64,000 bases of DNA from Cunninghamella blakesleeana (taxonomy: Eukaryota; Mucoromycota; Mucoromycetes; Mucorales; Cunninghamellaceae), in assembly GCA_017871115.1 (NCBI GenBank), contig JAFCIZ010000005.1, positions 62,001 to 126,000 of the forward strand, written 5' to 3'. Positions 22,151-33,520 of the stretch are shown here, piece by piece. Within the stretch, counting starts at the first letter, position 1. Each line of letters begins with the position of its first letter. The notes under the pieces are model-generated. The model ran no database searches and was not told the origin of the DNA. It saw only the letters and a list, made by a program, of their open reading frames with translations. The translations under genes and the position numbers were made by a program.

Positions 22151-23174
22151 TATCATTGCTTTATCGTTCGTTCTCGCTATCGGATTTCTTTTAGTCATAT
22201 TATCATGTGCACTCTACTAGTAAGTTAATATGTTTGTTATTATTAATTAATATTAAAATATGTAAGCAAATACAGTGGTTTATATTGTATTTATATACAA
22301 TTGCTATTATTATTTTATAGTAACTGGTGGCCATTACTCGTTGGTAAGATAATATGTGAATAGATACGTGATGAATTTGGAAAGATGAAAGATATTAACT
22401 AATCCTCAATTATAAATATTAAATATGTGTATAAATACAGTCGCTACTTATATCCTTGCTCCACTACCAAACGCTTTATGTGCTCGGTGCGCCGGTGAAT
22501 ACGATATTATGTCGGATTATAATAGGTAATACTAGAAATAATAATAATATACAAAGGAGTTTTTTCTATATTTGGTGAAAAGAACAATAATAAAAAATTA
22601 TAATGTATGTATATATTTGACAAACTAATGTTTATCATCATTATCTTATTATCTTATATTATAGTGGTGTAGTGGATGCTGGCCATTTTATTACCGGCAT
22701 GTTTATTGTCACTGGATTTTGTAAGTGTTTTAATTCAAGAAAAGGGTCATATTATTATATAATAATACTTTTTAAATGATAAATTATTTATATGTTTACC
22801 TATATCTTATTTATATTTAATAGGTTTACCTTTTGTTCTTGCTCATGCTGAAGTGGTAATAATGAATAGAAAAAAAATATATTACTATTATAAATAGAGA
22901 CAATGGAAAAAAAAATAAATTAGAAGAGATGAAAGAACTCATAAAAAATATATATGTAGATAACTGTCCCAGCAATGATCATGAGTATTTGTGGAGGTAT
23001 TTTAGTATATGGAACAAGTAAGTGAAATGTTATATATATTTGAAAAAGAAAAAATTATATAATAAATGATAGTTAATATGTGATTTTTGATTAAAATAAT
23101 TCTTTTTTTTTTAATATATATTTATAGTTATTACATACACACACTTCTTTTCACAAACCGATGACGAATATTAA
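22151..23174 (+). CDS. VPS55: Vacuolar protein sorting protein VPS55 (LEPROT family), first exon unresolved
   Basis: Seven short exons are supported (22151-22219, 22321-22343, 22441-22525, 22665-22720, 22824-22855, 22960-23017, 23128-23174), all joining in frame to TAA. They encode a small protein with four hydrophobic segments and the family motifs LAIGFLLVILSCAL, NWWPLLVVATY, APLPNALCAR, SGVVDAGHFITGMFIVTGF and ITYTHFF. This is the VPS55 / leptin-receptor overlapping transcript family, which acts with VPS68 in late-endosome to vacuole transport. The sequence begins just after the initiator segment: the first exon must end two bases into a codon. The obvious candidate ATG at 21880 has a GT donor one base out of phase, so the true first exon is open. 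Converges on the ankyrin gene. Confidence 0.86.
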
Positions 23175-23465
23175 ATACAAATATGTACGTATATGATAGC
23201 AATCAGTAACCAGCAATAAAATGATTCCCAAGATAACTATTTTATTCAATACATATATATATTTATATACATATACATATACATATATATGTATATACGC
23301 ACTTTTTATTTATCCCATTAAAACATTTTTTTTTAGTAAATAAAGAATTAAAGAAATAAATTAATAAATAAATATCTTTGTACGTACTCTGGCAAAGAAA
23401 AAAAAATTTATTTAAAAAGAATTTAATACAACGATGCATATATATATATATTATATTAAAATTTT

Positions 23466-26400
23466 TTAGCTAACTCTTGGTTGAGGTCGATGAATTTTTT
23501 TAGGGACAAATTCCGTATCTAGACAAGTTTCATTCCATTGTTGAAGTTTAATAGCCATATCACATTCTCTTAAATTTTTTGGTACTACCGAAGTAAAATC
23601 AGAGACAGGTAAATATAATAATTCCACATCAAAATTACCAATGACTTTTAAAACGCTATCATCGTCGTCATCATTATTAATATTATTACTATCAGTACGA
23701 GTCATGGAGGAAGAACATGAATTGGTGGATTTTTTTTTATGTATAAAAGAAGAAGCAAAAGGTAAATTAGGATAAGGTGATGATGCTGTTGAGGATGAAT
23801 TTAAAAAGGAAGAAGGGATATACCAAGCATTAAAACAATGGAATTGAGATGCCACTGAACGACGATAACATGATTGCAGCATATCTTTAACAGCAAATCG
23901 TGTCTGGCCGACACTACCATCTTCATTGCTAATAAAAGCTGATAAAGAACCCTTCCTTTTTCGTCGTTGGACAGTAGTTAATAATTTGGTCAATGGTTTT
24001 TTCAATAAATAATCAGCTCGAATATGTAAAGATATAGTGATAATCATATCAGGTTGACAATCGATTATACATTCATAACCAAACGCCATTTGCTGTGCTA
24101 ATAGTTCGTACCCTGATATATATTCATATTTACCATCATTGATCACGCATTGTACATAAACTTTGTCCTTTGCCGGAATAGGTAATAAAACATCATTAAT
24201 GCCATTAACACGTACATATAATTTTCCTATACCTGTTTGTTGTTGTTGTTGTTGGGAAGGAGAAGAAGAGTTAGATGGATTTTTATTGGATGAAAAAAAG
24301 GGTGATGAATTCATAAAGGAAGTTAAAGAAGAAGTAGATTCAAAAGCTGAAACTGATCTAACTAATGGATAATGAGATTTTGCTTGATTTAGTGATATAT
24401 TAGGTAATGTTGATGTGACGGATATATTGTTGAGTTTATTTATAGGTTGGTTACTATTATTATTGTTTTCTTTTTTTATATCATTAGTATCATTACTTTT
24501 ATGGCTATCTTTAGATGCTGAATTAGTATAAGGGATTTGATCATAAGTAGGAAATCGTCTAATATATTTTATTGTTGTAGTTGATGATATATTTCCAAAA
24601 GATTCGTTATTTAGAGATGATGAATTGTTTTCTTCTTTATTTTGTTGTTGATTATATTCTGAATGATAGGGTGATATCTCTTTAATATCATTATCATCAT
24701 ATTGGTATTTATTACTTTCAAAGTAATTTGATTGCTGATTAGTATTTTCACGAACGGATGATGATGCAATAGCATTAGGTTGCGTTTCTTTTATATTTAT
24801 ATTTTTATCTACAAAGGATGACCAAGTTTCCATTTCTTTTGTCCAGTTTGATTTTTGACTTCCGCTTATACGACGTTGATCCAGGCAGTTTTCATTATTC
24901 TCTTTATTCAATAATGCTGTACTTTTTTTATTATAGTCAGTGGCAGGTAATGGTGATGATTGCTGTTTCTTTTTTTCATTAAATAAATAAGCTTCATTTT
25001 CATTTCCATTTTCATTTTCATTGTTATTGTCATTATTTTCGTTGTATGTTATAGGTGATGATGATAATAGCTCATTATTAGTATCGCCATTTTTGATATC
25101 AAAAGATTTATTATATTGTAAAGGAATATCTATGGATGAAATTTCTATTTTTGAAGATAATTCTTCATGAGGGTGGTGTTGATGTTGAGTTTTTACTCTG
25201 GGTATTGTTACTGATGTAGGAGTAGGAGTAGATGATGATTGGGTCGAATTGGATGATGAAATAGAACTTTCAGACGATAGTGTTCTATCTAAAGAAGGTG
25301 ATACTAGAGGCGATGGTGGTGATGGTGAAGAAATTACTGTTGCTGGTAAAGGATCGTCATCTATTTCTAGTTTATCCTTTACAGCTATAGAATCATCAAC
25401 CTTCTTTTCTGGTAGTGTATTTTTGCTATTACTATTGATACTATTTATACTAGCTGTTGAGATTTTCTTTTTTGGTAATGGTGATGATGGTTCTGTTTGT
25501 AAAAATATACTTGATGTCACATATGATTTTGTTTGTAATGAATTAATAACTTTGGAATTTCGTTTAGGTTTCATATTGATATCTTCTTCATCTTCAACTT
25601 CATCTTCGTCTTCCTCTATAATATTCATATCTTCTTTTTCCTTTTCTTTTTCATTTTCTTCTACTATTTCCTTAATAGTAGGTGGTGGTGGCTGTTCAAT
25701 TTTATTACTACCATTAATATCTTGATCCCTTGTTGTTATCGATGATGATGATGGTGATGATGAGATAGATTTTTGACGGCGTTTAGCTGGTTTGATTAAT
25801 GAATCTGATGAGTTTTTTATAAATGGGTTATTTTTAACAGCAGATCTTTTAGCCAAAAAAGCAATATCTTTTCTTCGATGTTCAAGATGTTTTTGTAATT
25901 CAGCTTCCTCTTTATGTTTCATTGTTGAAAGATTGGTACTACCATTATTCATTATTGTTGTATGAGAAGGCGTTGGTATATTATTTGATGCTGCATTGGA
26001 TTTATGACTAGATAATTCAGCCAACTGTCTTAATTGTTGGAATCGATTTGGATTACTATAATTAGGTCTACGTACGGAAGATGAATTGGGTTCCAAAGTT
26101 GACGTTTCCCCATTATTACTATTCTTATTTTTTAAATTTCTTCTTACTGAATTTGTTTTCATGATGGGTGAAGAATGGCTATCATTTTTTTTTATGGATT
26201 GAAGTAATTGAATGATGGTTTCCTTTTTAGTAACATGTACAGGCAAATAACCATTTTTATTTTCAATATCAGGAGAGCCACCTTTTTGAAGAATAGTTGA
26301 ACATATATCTTCATAACCCAGTAAGCAAACTAAATGTAATACTGTATTCTTTTTTGAACCCCATAATCTATCATTTAAATCAGAAGATTCGGCTTTCTAT

Positions 26401-26799
26401 AACATTAATGGGTATGACCAAATAATAATAAAACAATATATAATAATAATAATAATAATTAGTCCCAAATTTCTATTTTTTTTTTTTTTTTTGTATTTTT
26501 CATGTGCTAATTTTTTTTTTTTTCACACTTACATCAAGTATATGAGATATTATAGATTGAATATTGTCATTTTCGTTATAATTTAACAATAGCCAAATTA
26601 AAGCATTTATATTCTCTAAAGAGTTGTCAAGTATTTCTATACGTTGTAATATTTGACTAGTTGATGCTGATGGAAATAAGGAAGTGTTATGTATTGTTGA
26701 CCAAATAAGTTCAGGGTATTTATCACCAAGTTGAATAATTGTTTCTATATTATAAGTTTGTATATTATTCCACCATTCATCTTTTATATTATCGGTCAT
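23466..26799 (-). CDS. Ankyrin-repeat protein with anillin/BUD4-like C-terminal region
   Basis: Two exons (26799-26533, 26396-23466) give 1065 residues. The N-terminal about 180 residues are helical, with at least one ankyrin repeat across and after the intron (WGSKKNTVLHLVCLLGYEDI, then NKNGYLPVHV). About 600 residues of Ser/Asn/Pro-rich, probably phosphorylated disorder follow, with acidic and poly-Gln tracts. The C-terminal region begins IGKLYVRVNGINDVLLPIP and continues with short strands (KVYVQCVINDGKYEYISGYE), ending near KKIHRPQPRVS. That opening resembles the first part of anillin/BUD4 homology regions, which act at septins and the bud neck, but no PH domain follows. A morphogenesis role is a weak inference. 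The family is not firmly recognised. Confidence 0.75.
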
Positions 26800-27484
26800 G
26801 AAACTAAACTAAATATATATATATATATAATATAAATGTTTAACTATAATACTAGATAATAATTAAATCTAAATAAATATATAAAGTGAAAAAAAGAAGA
26901 GAGTGAAAGAAAGAGAAAAAGTTTAAAAAAAAAGGGGAACAAATAAATTTTAATTTTCTGACTTTGAATCTTTAATTTTTTTTTTTTTACATTTATGGTT
27001 CCAGATTTTATTTTACTTTTTGTCAAGATGCCTATTTGATTTTTTAAAAAGTAAAGAAGTATGTAAAAAAAATGGTAAAAAGAACAGCTCATTTTTAAAT
27101 AGAATGATCGGTATTTATTTACACCTATATTTACATTTAAATAATATAATAATAATTTAATATAAAAATGAAATAAAGTTAAAAATCAGTAATAATAATT
27201 AAAACTTATTATTGTTGCATTACATTAATATATTTGGTAATTATAATTGTAAATATATATAAAAAAAGAAAATCTATAATTTAAAAAAAAAATTGAATTC
27301 CGGGTACAAGTATATTATGGTTAATAAATTACGTCGTTAGAGTACAGTAACAGCAACAACAATAACAATAATAATAATAAACAAATATGTGAAAGGTAAA
27401 AATAATGAAAAAAAAAAATGGGTCGGTACTGTTTTAAAAAATAAAAACAACAGAAAGGCTATTTTATTATAATGATAATAAGAT
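26800..27484. other. Spacer with no supported gene
   Basis: AT-rich DNA between two minus-strand genes. A hydrophobic open stretch at 26844-27092 (-) is low-complexity and not supported. GA-rich DNA at 26885-26925 and a CAACAACAA-type run at 27350 are the only textured parts. Confidence 0.5.
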
Positions 27485-28090
27485 TTAAACTTTAATGTTT
27501 TCAATCAATTTTTCAAATATGATTTTCGCCAACATTTCATAACCTTTTGGAGTATAATGTAAATGATCATCCCAATATAATTTTCTATCACTTTCATCCA
27601 AACATAAATAATTAAAAGATTCATGATTTATATCAATAATGATTCTTTTAGCGTGTTTGAACTCCAGAATCATATTATTTAATTTTATTTTATTTTGATA
27701 TTCTTGGTCAAATGTATCAAATGCATTAAAAGGAACGGTGATATGGAAAAACTTTTTTATATTTGTCTCATTGTCATTATCATCCATCAAATTATACATA
27801 ACTTTAAATGAGTCCATAATATCAGTAATGGGTGTATCACATCCTAAATCATTCAACCCACCTAATAAAATAACATAATCGAACTTTTCACAAAGTAAAG
27901 CGCGTTTAAATCTTTCTTCCATCTCAACAACACATTCCCCATCTTGGCCATTTTCTACAAGTTGAAAATGAACTTGATCTGTTGACTCGTTTAACCATTG
28001 TTCAACTAGTTTTGAATATGGACAATAACCATTTCCATAATAACCTTTTGTTATTGAGTCTCCAAAACACAATATTTTTATAATTTTCAT
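27485..28090 (-). CDS. GDSL/SGNH-family esterase, probably intracellular
   Basis: A single-exon gene of 201 residues, unusual in this intron-rich window. Block I is FGDSITKGYY near residue 9, with the nucleophile Ser. GGLNDLG near residue 77 supplies the oxyanion-hole Asn. DDHLHYTPKGYEML near residue 174 supplies the catalytic Asp-x-x-His. The enzyme should hydrolyse ester bonds; the substrate (acyl, acetyl or lipid ester) cannot be told. There is no signal peptide: the N-terminus MKIIKILCFGDS is strand 1 of the fold, so a cytosolic location is likely. It diverges from the tyrosine phosphatase across 290 bp. Bacterial enzymes of this size and architecture are common, so a horizontal origin is possible but not shown. 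Confidence 0.87.
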   Translation of the reverse strand: MKIIKILCFGDSITKGYYGNGYCPYSKLVEQWLNESTDQVHFQLVENGQDGECVVEMEERFKRALLCEKFDYVILLGGLNDLGCDTPITDIMDSFKVMYNLMDDNDNETNIKKFFHITVPFNAFDTFDQEYQNKIKLNNMILEFKHAKRIIIDINHESFNYLCLDESDRKLYWDDHLHYTPKGYEMLAKIIFEKLIENIKV

Positions 28091-28380
28091 TTTTTTTTTT
28101 TTTAAAGGAAAGAAAGATGAGAGAAAAAAGTAACTCTTATTCTGGTGAATAAAAAAAAAATTAAAAATTTCATCACCAGCACACTATTTTTTTTTTTTCT
28201 TTTTTGATAAATTAAAGGTACGCTTTATTTCTTCTCATTTAAACTTTTTTTTTTTTTCTTTACTACTATTTGCTTTTTTCATTACAATTCTTGTTTATCA
28301 TTCTTTTTTTTTTTTTTTTATTAATAAATCTAAATATATATAATAAAATCTATAAATTTTTCATTCCATCATTATAAATA
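28091..28380. promoter_or_regulatory. Divergent promoter region, GDSL esterase / tyrosine phosphatase
   Basis: 290 bp made mainly of T-runs on the plus strand, with a (TA)-rich leader before the phosphatase ATG. No specific motif is seen. Confidence 0.35.
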
Positions 28381-29643
28381 ATGTCTTTTATACCTAAACA
28401 AGTAGCTAAAGAAGGCTTAGACACTCTACAATTTTTTAATCAAGGATCCAAAGAAGTTTTGTATGAGCACGCCAAAAAACAATTTAAAGTATTAAATGAT
28501 CGTCAATATAAGCGACTTCGTCAAAGTGATAATCCTAAACTACAATATTCACAAGTGATAGCTAAACGAGAATATAATGAAAGTCGGAATAGATACATTG
28601 ATATTATTCCTTTTGATTATAATAGAATAAAATTAAACAATCGCCATCTTGGACCCTGTCAATATAATGAAGAAGATTATATTAATGCTAGTTTGATTGA
28701 ATTTGATCTTGATGGCAATAATAATATTGAAAGCTTTTCGCAACAACAGCAAAATATTCATAACAAAGAGGAAGATGGAAAAGACCATCATAAACGAAGA
28801 TATATAGCAACACAAGGACCCTTACCATCCACAATAGGCGATTTTTGGCGTATGATTTTAGAACAACAAGTTAAAGTGATTGTATGTTTAACACCAGAAA
28901 AAGAAAATGGAAGAAATAAATGTGCAAGGTATTGGCCGGTAGGTAATGACGAAATATTAACTTATAATTTAGCATCTTTATATCAACCATCATCCACAAA
29001 TACTACAGCAACGGCAACAAAAAGGAGAACATCTTTAATCAGTAGCCATTTTTTACTACCATCACGATTTAAACAAAATAATATGAATGAAAAAGAAAAA
29101 GTGGAAACGGAAAAGGAAAAAAAGGAAATATGGACAATCCAAGTCAAGAATGAGCAACCCGAAGTTTATGATGAAAGATCTGCTACTATTATACGATGCA
29201 TTAGAGTAACATGTTCTTATCAAGATAACATTGTTCAATCTAGCTTGGTATATCAATTACAATTTTTAGGATGGATAGACCATGGGGTACCGAATCAAAC
29301 AAATCATGTCAATGCATTGATTCAATTGACCAATCATTTGCAAGCAAACAGTGATGAGGATGATCGTAGCTCATCCCCTATAGTAGTTCATTGTAGTGCA
29401 GGGTGTGGAAGAACAGGAACTTTTTGTGTCATTGATAGCTGTACTCATTGGTTAAAAGATAGTTATCTTTTCTCTTCCTCCTCGACCACTTCATCGTTAT
29501 CATCTTTATCTATTGATCCAGTATTTGAATTAGCTGATTTATTTCGTAAACAAAGAACGACCATGGTTCAAGCTCCTTCACAATTTTTATTTTGTTATCA
29601 AGCTATTTGGGATATGTTGCAAGAATTAAAAGGAGATGAATAA
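28381..29643 (+). CDS. Classical protein tyrosine phosphatase with WID loop variant
   Basis: A single exon of 420 residues. PTP motifs appear in order: pTyr loop NRYIDIIPFDYNRIKL (about 70-85), DYINASLI (99-106), YIATQGPLP (141-149), DFWRMI and KCARYWP. The catalytic loop is VVHCSAGCGRTG, with Cys338 and Arg344, and the Q-loop is QAPSQFLFCYQ. It should remove phosphate from tyrosine, probably in kinase signalling (compare fission yeast Pyp1/Pyp2 and budding yeast Ptp1). Two oddities: the WPD loop reads WID (298-300), keeping the general-acid Asp but replacing the central Pro; and a Ser/Lys/Glu-rich insert of about 45 residues (205-250) sits mid-domain. No transmembrane segment or targeting signal is seen. 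Confidence 0.92.
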   Translation: MSFIPKQVAKEGLDTLQFFNQGSKEVLYEHAKKQFKVLNDRQYKRLRQSDNPKLQYSQVIAKREYNESRNRYIDIIPFDYNRIKLNNRHLGPCQYNEEDYINASLIEFDLDGNNNIESFSQQQQNIHNKEEDGKDHHKRRYIATQGPLPSTIGDFWRMILEQQVKVIVCLTPEKENGRNKCARYWPVGNDEILTYNLASLYQPSSTNTTATATKRRTSLISSHFLLPSRFKQNNMNEKEKVETEKEKKEIWTIQVKNEQPEVYDERSATIIRCIRVTCSYQDNIVQSSLVYQLQFLGWIDHGVPNQTNHVNALIQLTNHLQANSDEDDRSSSPIVVHCSAGCGRTGTFCVIDSCTHWLKDSYLFSSSSTTSSLSSLSIDPVFELADLFRKQRTTMVQAPSQFLFCYQAIWDMLQELKGDE

Positions 29644-32205
29644 AAAAAAAAAAAATAGTAAATATAAATTAGAACCCTTAATAAAAAAAAAAAAATCAAA
29701 TCAAATCAAATACAATAAAGAATGAATAATGGTTTTTTTTTTTTTATTAAACTCACATCAAAAAATAAAAAGTTTTTTGATTGAATTTTATATAAAAGGA
29801 GAGAAGTGAAAGTGGATAATATAGATCGGTGGATGGTCTGTGAAAGGATTTAAATCACGTTTGAATAAAATATATATACATATATATTTTTATAACCATG
29901 CCTTTCCCCTAATGAAAATATTAATTATTATGTTTTTTTATATCACATGGAGTTTTAAATTAAAAAGGTATTTTTTAAACGGATAAAAAGCGTTTATTAT
30001 GAGCGTGTATGTGTGGGGTCTATTTATTTATTTATTTAGTTTAGGGTTTTCATAAAAGAAAAGGAAAGAACCCTTTTTTTTTATATATATATTCTATCAG
30101 CCTCATTTTCATAAAATATGATTTTTTTTGGAAGGTTTTTTTTATTTCTCCTATTTTTATTTTTCCTTTCAAAAAAAAAAAAAAAAAAAAAAGATGACAG
30201 AAAAAAAAAACAATTACAATAACATAATTTAATGCAGGTAAACTACATGCATACTTTACTTTTAAAAAAGTTTATCTGGGATTAATATATTTTAAATAGA
30301 GTAATCATCCACACCTTAACCATTGATTAAATTTTATTTTATTTTATTTTAAAAAAATGAATGAACGATCTAACAAATAAGGCCAAGAATATTGATGATG
30401 ACATAAAATTATCGATAAAAAAGGTCTTTTTGTTACTATTATTATTTTCATTGTTTCCAAATATCAACTTATTCTCCTAATTTAAGAAAAGAAAACGTTA
30501 TTTTCGTATTTTTTTAATTTTTTTTTTTTTTTTTTTTTGATAGATTTACATCATATCCTTACTAAAATAAAAAAGTGATCATTGTCATTTTACCTGTTTT
30601 TGAACCCTTATTGAAAGAAATATACATGTAAAAAAAAAAAACTTGTTTAATATAATTTATTTTTAGTGTTATACAAATTGCGTGGACAATATTATTTTTT
30701 TAAAGAAAAAAAAACCTCCTTTTTAATATTAATCTCCCAAAAATATTTTTCTATTGTCATATTCCAGTAATGTATAAAAAAATGTATTTATTATTTGGGG
30801 GGAGAAAGAGACTAAGAAAGAGAAAGGGAACAAGAGAAAATAATTGATTCATCATCAGTTATGTCCCGGGGATTGAATTCATTTTTATTTTTACTTACAA
30901 AGGAAATAAAAAACCACTTCTTATTATGCAAATTGATATTGAATATGCAAATTGACTTTAATTTTATATTTATATTTTTCCCAAATGTTTTATTGTTATT
31001 GTTACCATGTTTTTTGTGTGTGTTTTTTTTATTTTTTTAGAAAAAAAAAATGATTGACAATACATACATACGTACATACATACATTTATATTTTAAAACA
31101 TGGTAAAACTCAAATTAAGGTAATTCAAAAAAGTAAAGTAAAAAAAAAAAAGGGTAATACAAATTAAAGTAATGAAAATCATAATTCAGGGTCTTTTATA
31201 TTTATAATTTATTTATATATTTATATATTATTATTATTATTATTATTTGATAAACATTGATGTTGTCAAGGTAACAATTAAATTAATAAGTCGAGGATTA
31301 TTATATTTATGTGTTTCGAAGGAGTCGAAAGGAGAGGGAGAGTGACTGAGAAAGTGAGAGAGAAAAGATGTAAAACGAAAAAAAAAAAAAAAAGATGAAA
31401 ATAGTAAAAAGACTTGGACGATTAAAAAAATGATATATTTATAATTTATATATATATATACAAATACGTATTTATCTATAATTATAATTATAATAAATAT
31501 AATAAAAAATTGATTTGATTTTTTTTTTAATACTCCTCTTTTCATTCCAAATCAAGGAGAGCATTCTTTATTTTTTTTTATATTTTTATATTTTTTATAA
31601 TCATTCCATGATATAATCCGAAAAAGCGAGCGAAAAAAAAATATCGACACGCCATTCAAACCAGTTCATTGTGTATATAAAGTTCTATTTAATTCATATG
31701 ATTTCCCTTTTTTTCTCTCTTTTTCCTTTCCCTCCCTGACGATCGTTCAAAGTTAATTGTTGTTATTCAATGTTGTTTCTTTTTTTATATATTATTCATC
31801 CGTTTTTCTCCCCCCAAAGAATAAAACTCCTCTTTCAATCACCTTTTTCTTCTATAATAATAACGATGATGCTATAAGTTACCTTTTATATTTTTTCTTA
31901 TCCTCCTCCCCCCCCCCTTTCTTTTTTTTTTTTTGAAAAAATAATAATTCTTTTTGATTATTTAAATAACAGCTTTCTTTTCTTTTTATTTTCATCTTTT
32001 TTGTTCTCATTGTTTATTTTATTTATTTATTTATTTATTTTTAATTCTTTCTTTTTTATAATAATAATAATAATAATAATCTTTTAATTTTATTTTGTCC
32101 ATATCTTTATAATATCTTTTCTTTCTTTCTTTTATAATACCAATAATAACAATAATAATCATACCCATCTTTTAAAATAAATATAATCATAATAATATAA
32201 TCATA
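29644..32205. other. 2.5-kb upstream region of the PAS-kinase-like gene
   Basis: This is the longest interval without a supported gene ahead of a single promoter. It contains poly-T and poly-A tracts, a 12-bp direct repeat (tatgcaaattga at 30925 and 30944), an acatacata run near 31070, and a long pyrimidine-rich leader from about 31690 that includes a run of 11 or more C around 31908-31918, ending with AAT/AATAA-rich leader up to the ATG. The hydrophobic minus-strand open stretch at 31243-31545 is not supported. A 39-codon small ORF at 30361 is listed separately. Confidence 0.5.
30361..30480 (+). CDS. Possible small ORF of 39 codons
   Basis: An ATG opens a 39-residue frame that begins MNDLTNKAKNIDDDIKLSIK and continues into a hydrophobic Leu/Phe-rich end, then TAA. 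The hydrophilic first half is not explained by a homopolymer. It could be an upstream ORF in a long leader of the kinase at 32206, or chance. No family is recognised. Confidence 0.15.
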   Translation: MNDLTNKAKNIDDDIKLSIKKVFLLLLLFSLFPNINLFS

Positions 32206-33520
32206 ATGTTTTCTTCACCTATTCATTTATATGGACCTAATACTTTACCTAAACCATCCATTCATCCACTCCAACAACAACAAGGTAATAATAACGTCAT
32301 GTTTTCACCATCCAACATAAAACAAGAACAACCATTATATCCTACAGCCACAACTACAGAAATGACTACATCTACAAAACATTTAATGCATCATCGTCTT
32401 CATCCAGAATTTCATGCAAAATACAGCCTTGGCCAAGAACTTGGTAGTGGAGGATTTGGATTTGTATTATCAGCCTATAATCGCCATACAGGTATGGAAG
32501 TGGCTGTCAAATTCATTTTTCGTGATAAAGTTCCTTATCATTCTTGGGTACGCACTGAACAAGGGCTTTTACCAATGGAAATTTACGTATTAAAAAATGT
32601 TCATCATCCAAACGTGATCCAATACTTGGATAATTACGAGGATGATAAATTCTTTTATCTTGTTATGGAATTACATGGCACACAATGGGGTCCTAATTCT
32701 TCCTTTAATAACACTAGTACAGAACCATCTCGATCCCCTGCTTTATCACAAACATTATCGGAAGTTTCATGGAATTCTTCAGTTGACACTCCTCTTATTG
32801 ATGAACATGTTTATCAACCACCTAGCCAACAACAATCCTTCACTCGTAGAACATCTTGTGATTTATTTGAATGTATTGAACGTCACCATAATTTTGACGA
32901 ATCATTGGCTAAATATATTTTTAAACAAATCGTCGAATGTGTTGCTTATTTGAATAAACTTGGAATTTGTCATCGTGATATCAAAGATGAAAATATTGTT
33001 ATCGATGATCAATTTAAGGTAAACTAATATAGCCTCTTATTAAAAAATATTTACACTATTAAAAAAAACATGAACTTTAAACAAATATGGAAGTTCGAAA
33101 AAATATTAAAATTCCTCTCTTCTTTTTTTTTTATACTTGTATTTTTTTTAATAGGTAAAATTAATTGATTTTGGATCCTCAGTTATTTTACCTCGCCATT
33201 ATGGTGAACCTAATAAGACTTATTTATTCGAAAAATTCTACGGTACTATATCATTCGCTTCACCCGAGATTTTAATGAAAAAATTATATCGAGCTGAACC
33301 AGCCGAAATTTGGTCATTAGGTGTTTTGTTGTATACCATCCTTTTTGGTGAAATCCCTTTTGCTAACCCACAAGCGGCAGTTGCTGGTCAATTTGTCTTC
33401 CCATCTCATATTAAAGTATCTAATGAATGTTTACAATTAATCACTTGGTTATTAGAACATCACCCTGATCGTCGTCCTACTATTGATCAAGTTTTAATGC
33501 ATCCTTGGTTTGCTCAATAA
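32206..33520 (+). CDS. PAS-kinase-like (PSK) Ser/Thr kinase without PAS domain
   Basis: Two exons (32206-33018, 33155-33520) give 392 residues. A 70-residue Gln/Asn/Pro-rich lead precedes a kinase domain: glycine loop LGSGGFGFV (79-87), VAVKFIF with Lys102, HRDIKDEN (256-263), DFGSS (276-280), SPE in place of APE, and EIWSLGVLLYTILFGEIPFA. The lobes match the PASK/Psk1/Psk2 catalytic type, including the DLFECIERH helix after the hinge. A roughly 55-residue insert (160-217, LHGTQWG to RRTSC) sits at the hinge. In yeast the family tunes sugar flux and translation. Here there is no PAS sensor, and the length leaves no room for one. The assignment is by motif resemblance; other CAMK-group kinases cannot be fully excluded. 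Confidence 0.82.

Noticed and set aside
25249..25725. 158-codon plus-strand stretch inside the ankyrin gene
   Set aside because: Antisense of the Ser/Asp/Glu-rich disordered region of a clearly coding frame.
31243..31545. 100-codon minus-strand stretch upstream of the PAS-kinase-like gene
   Set aside because: Ile/Phe/Ser-rich low-complexity; no domain.
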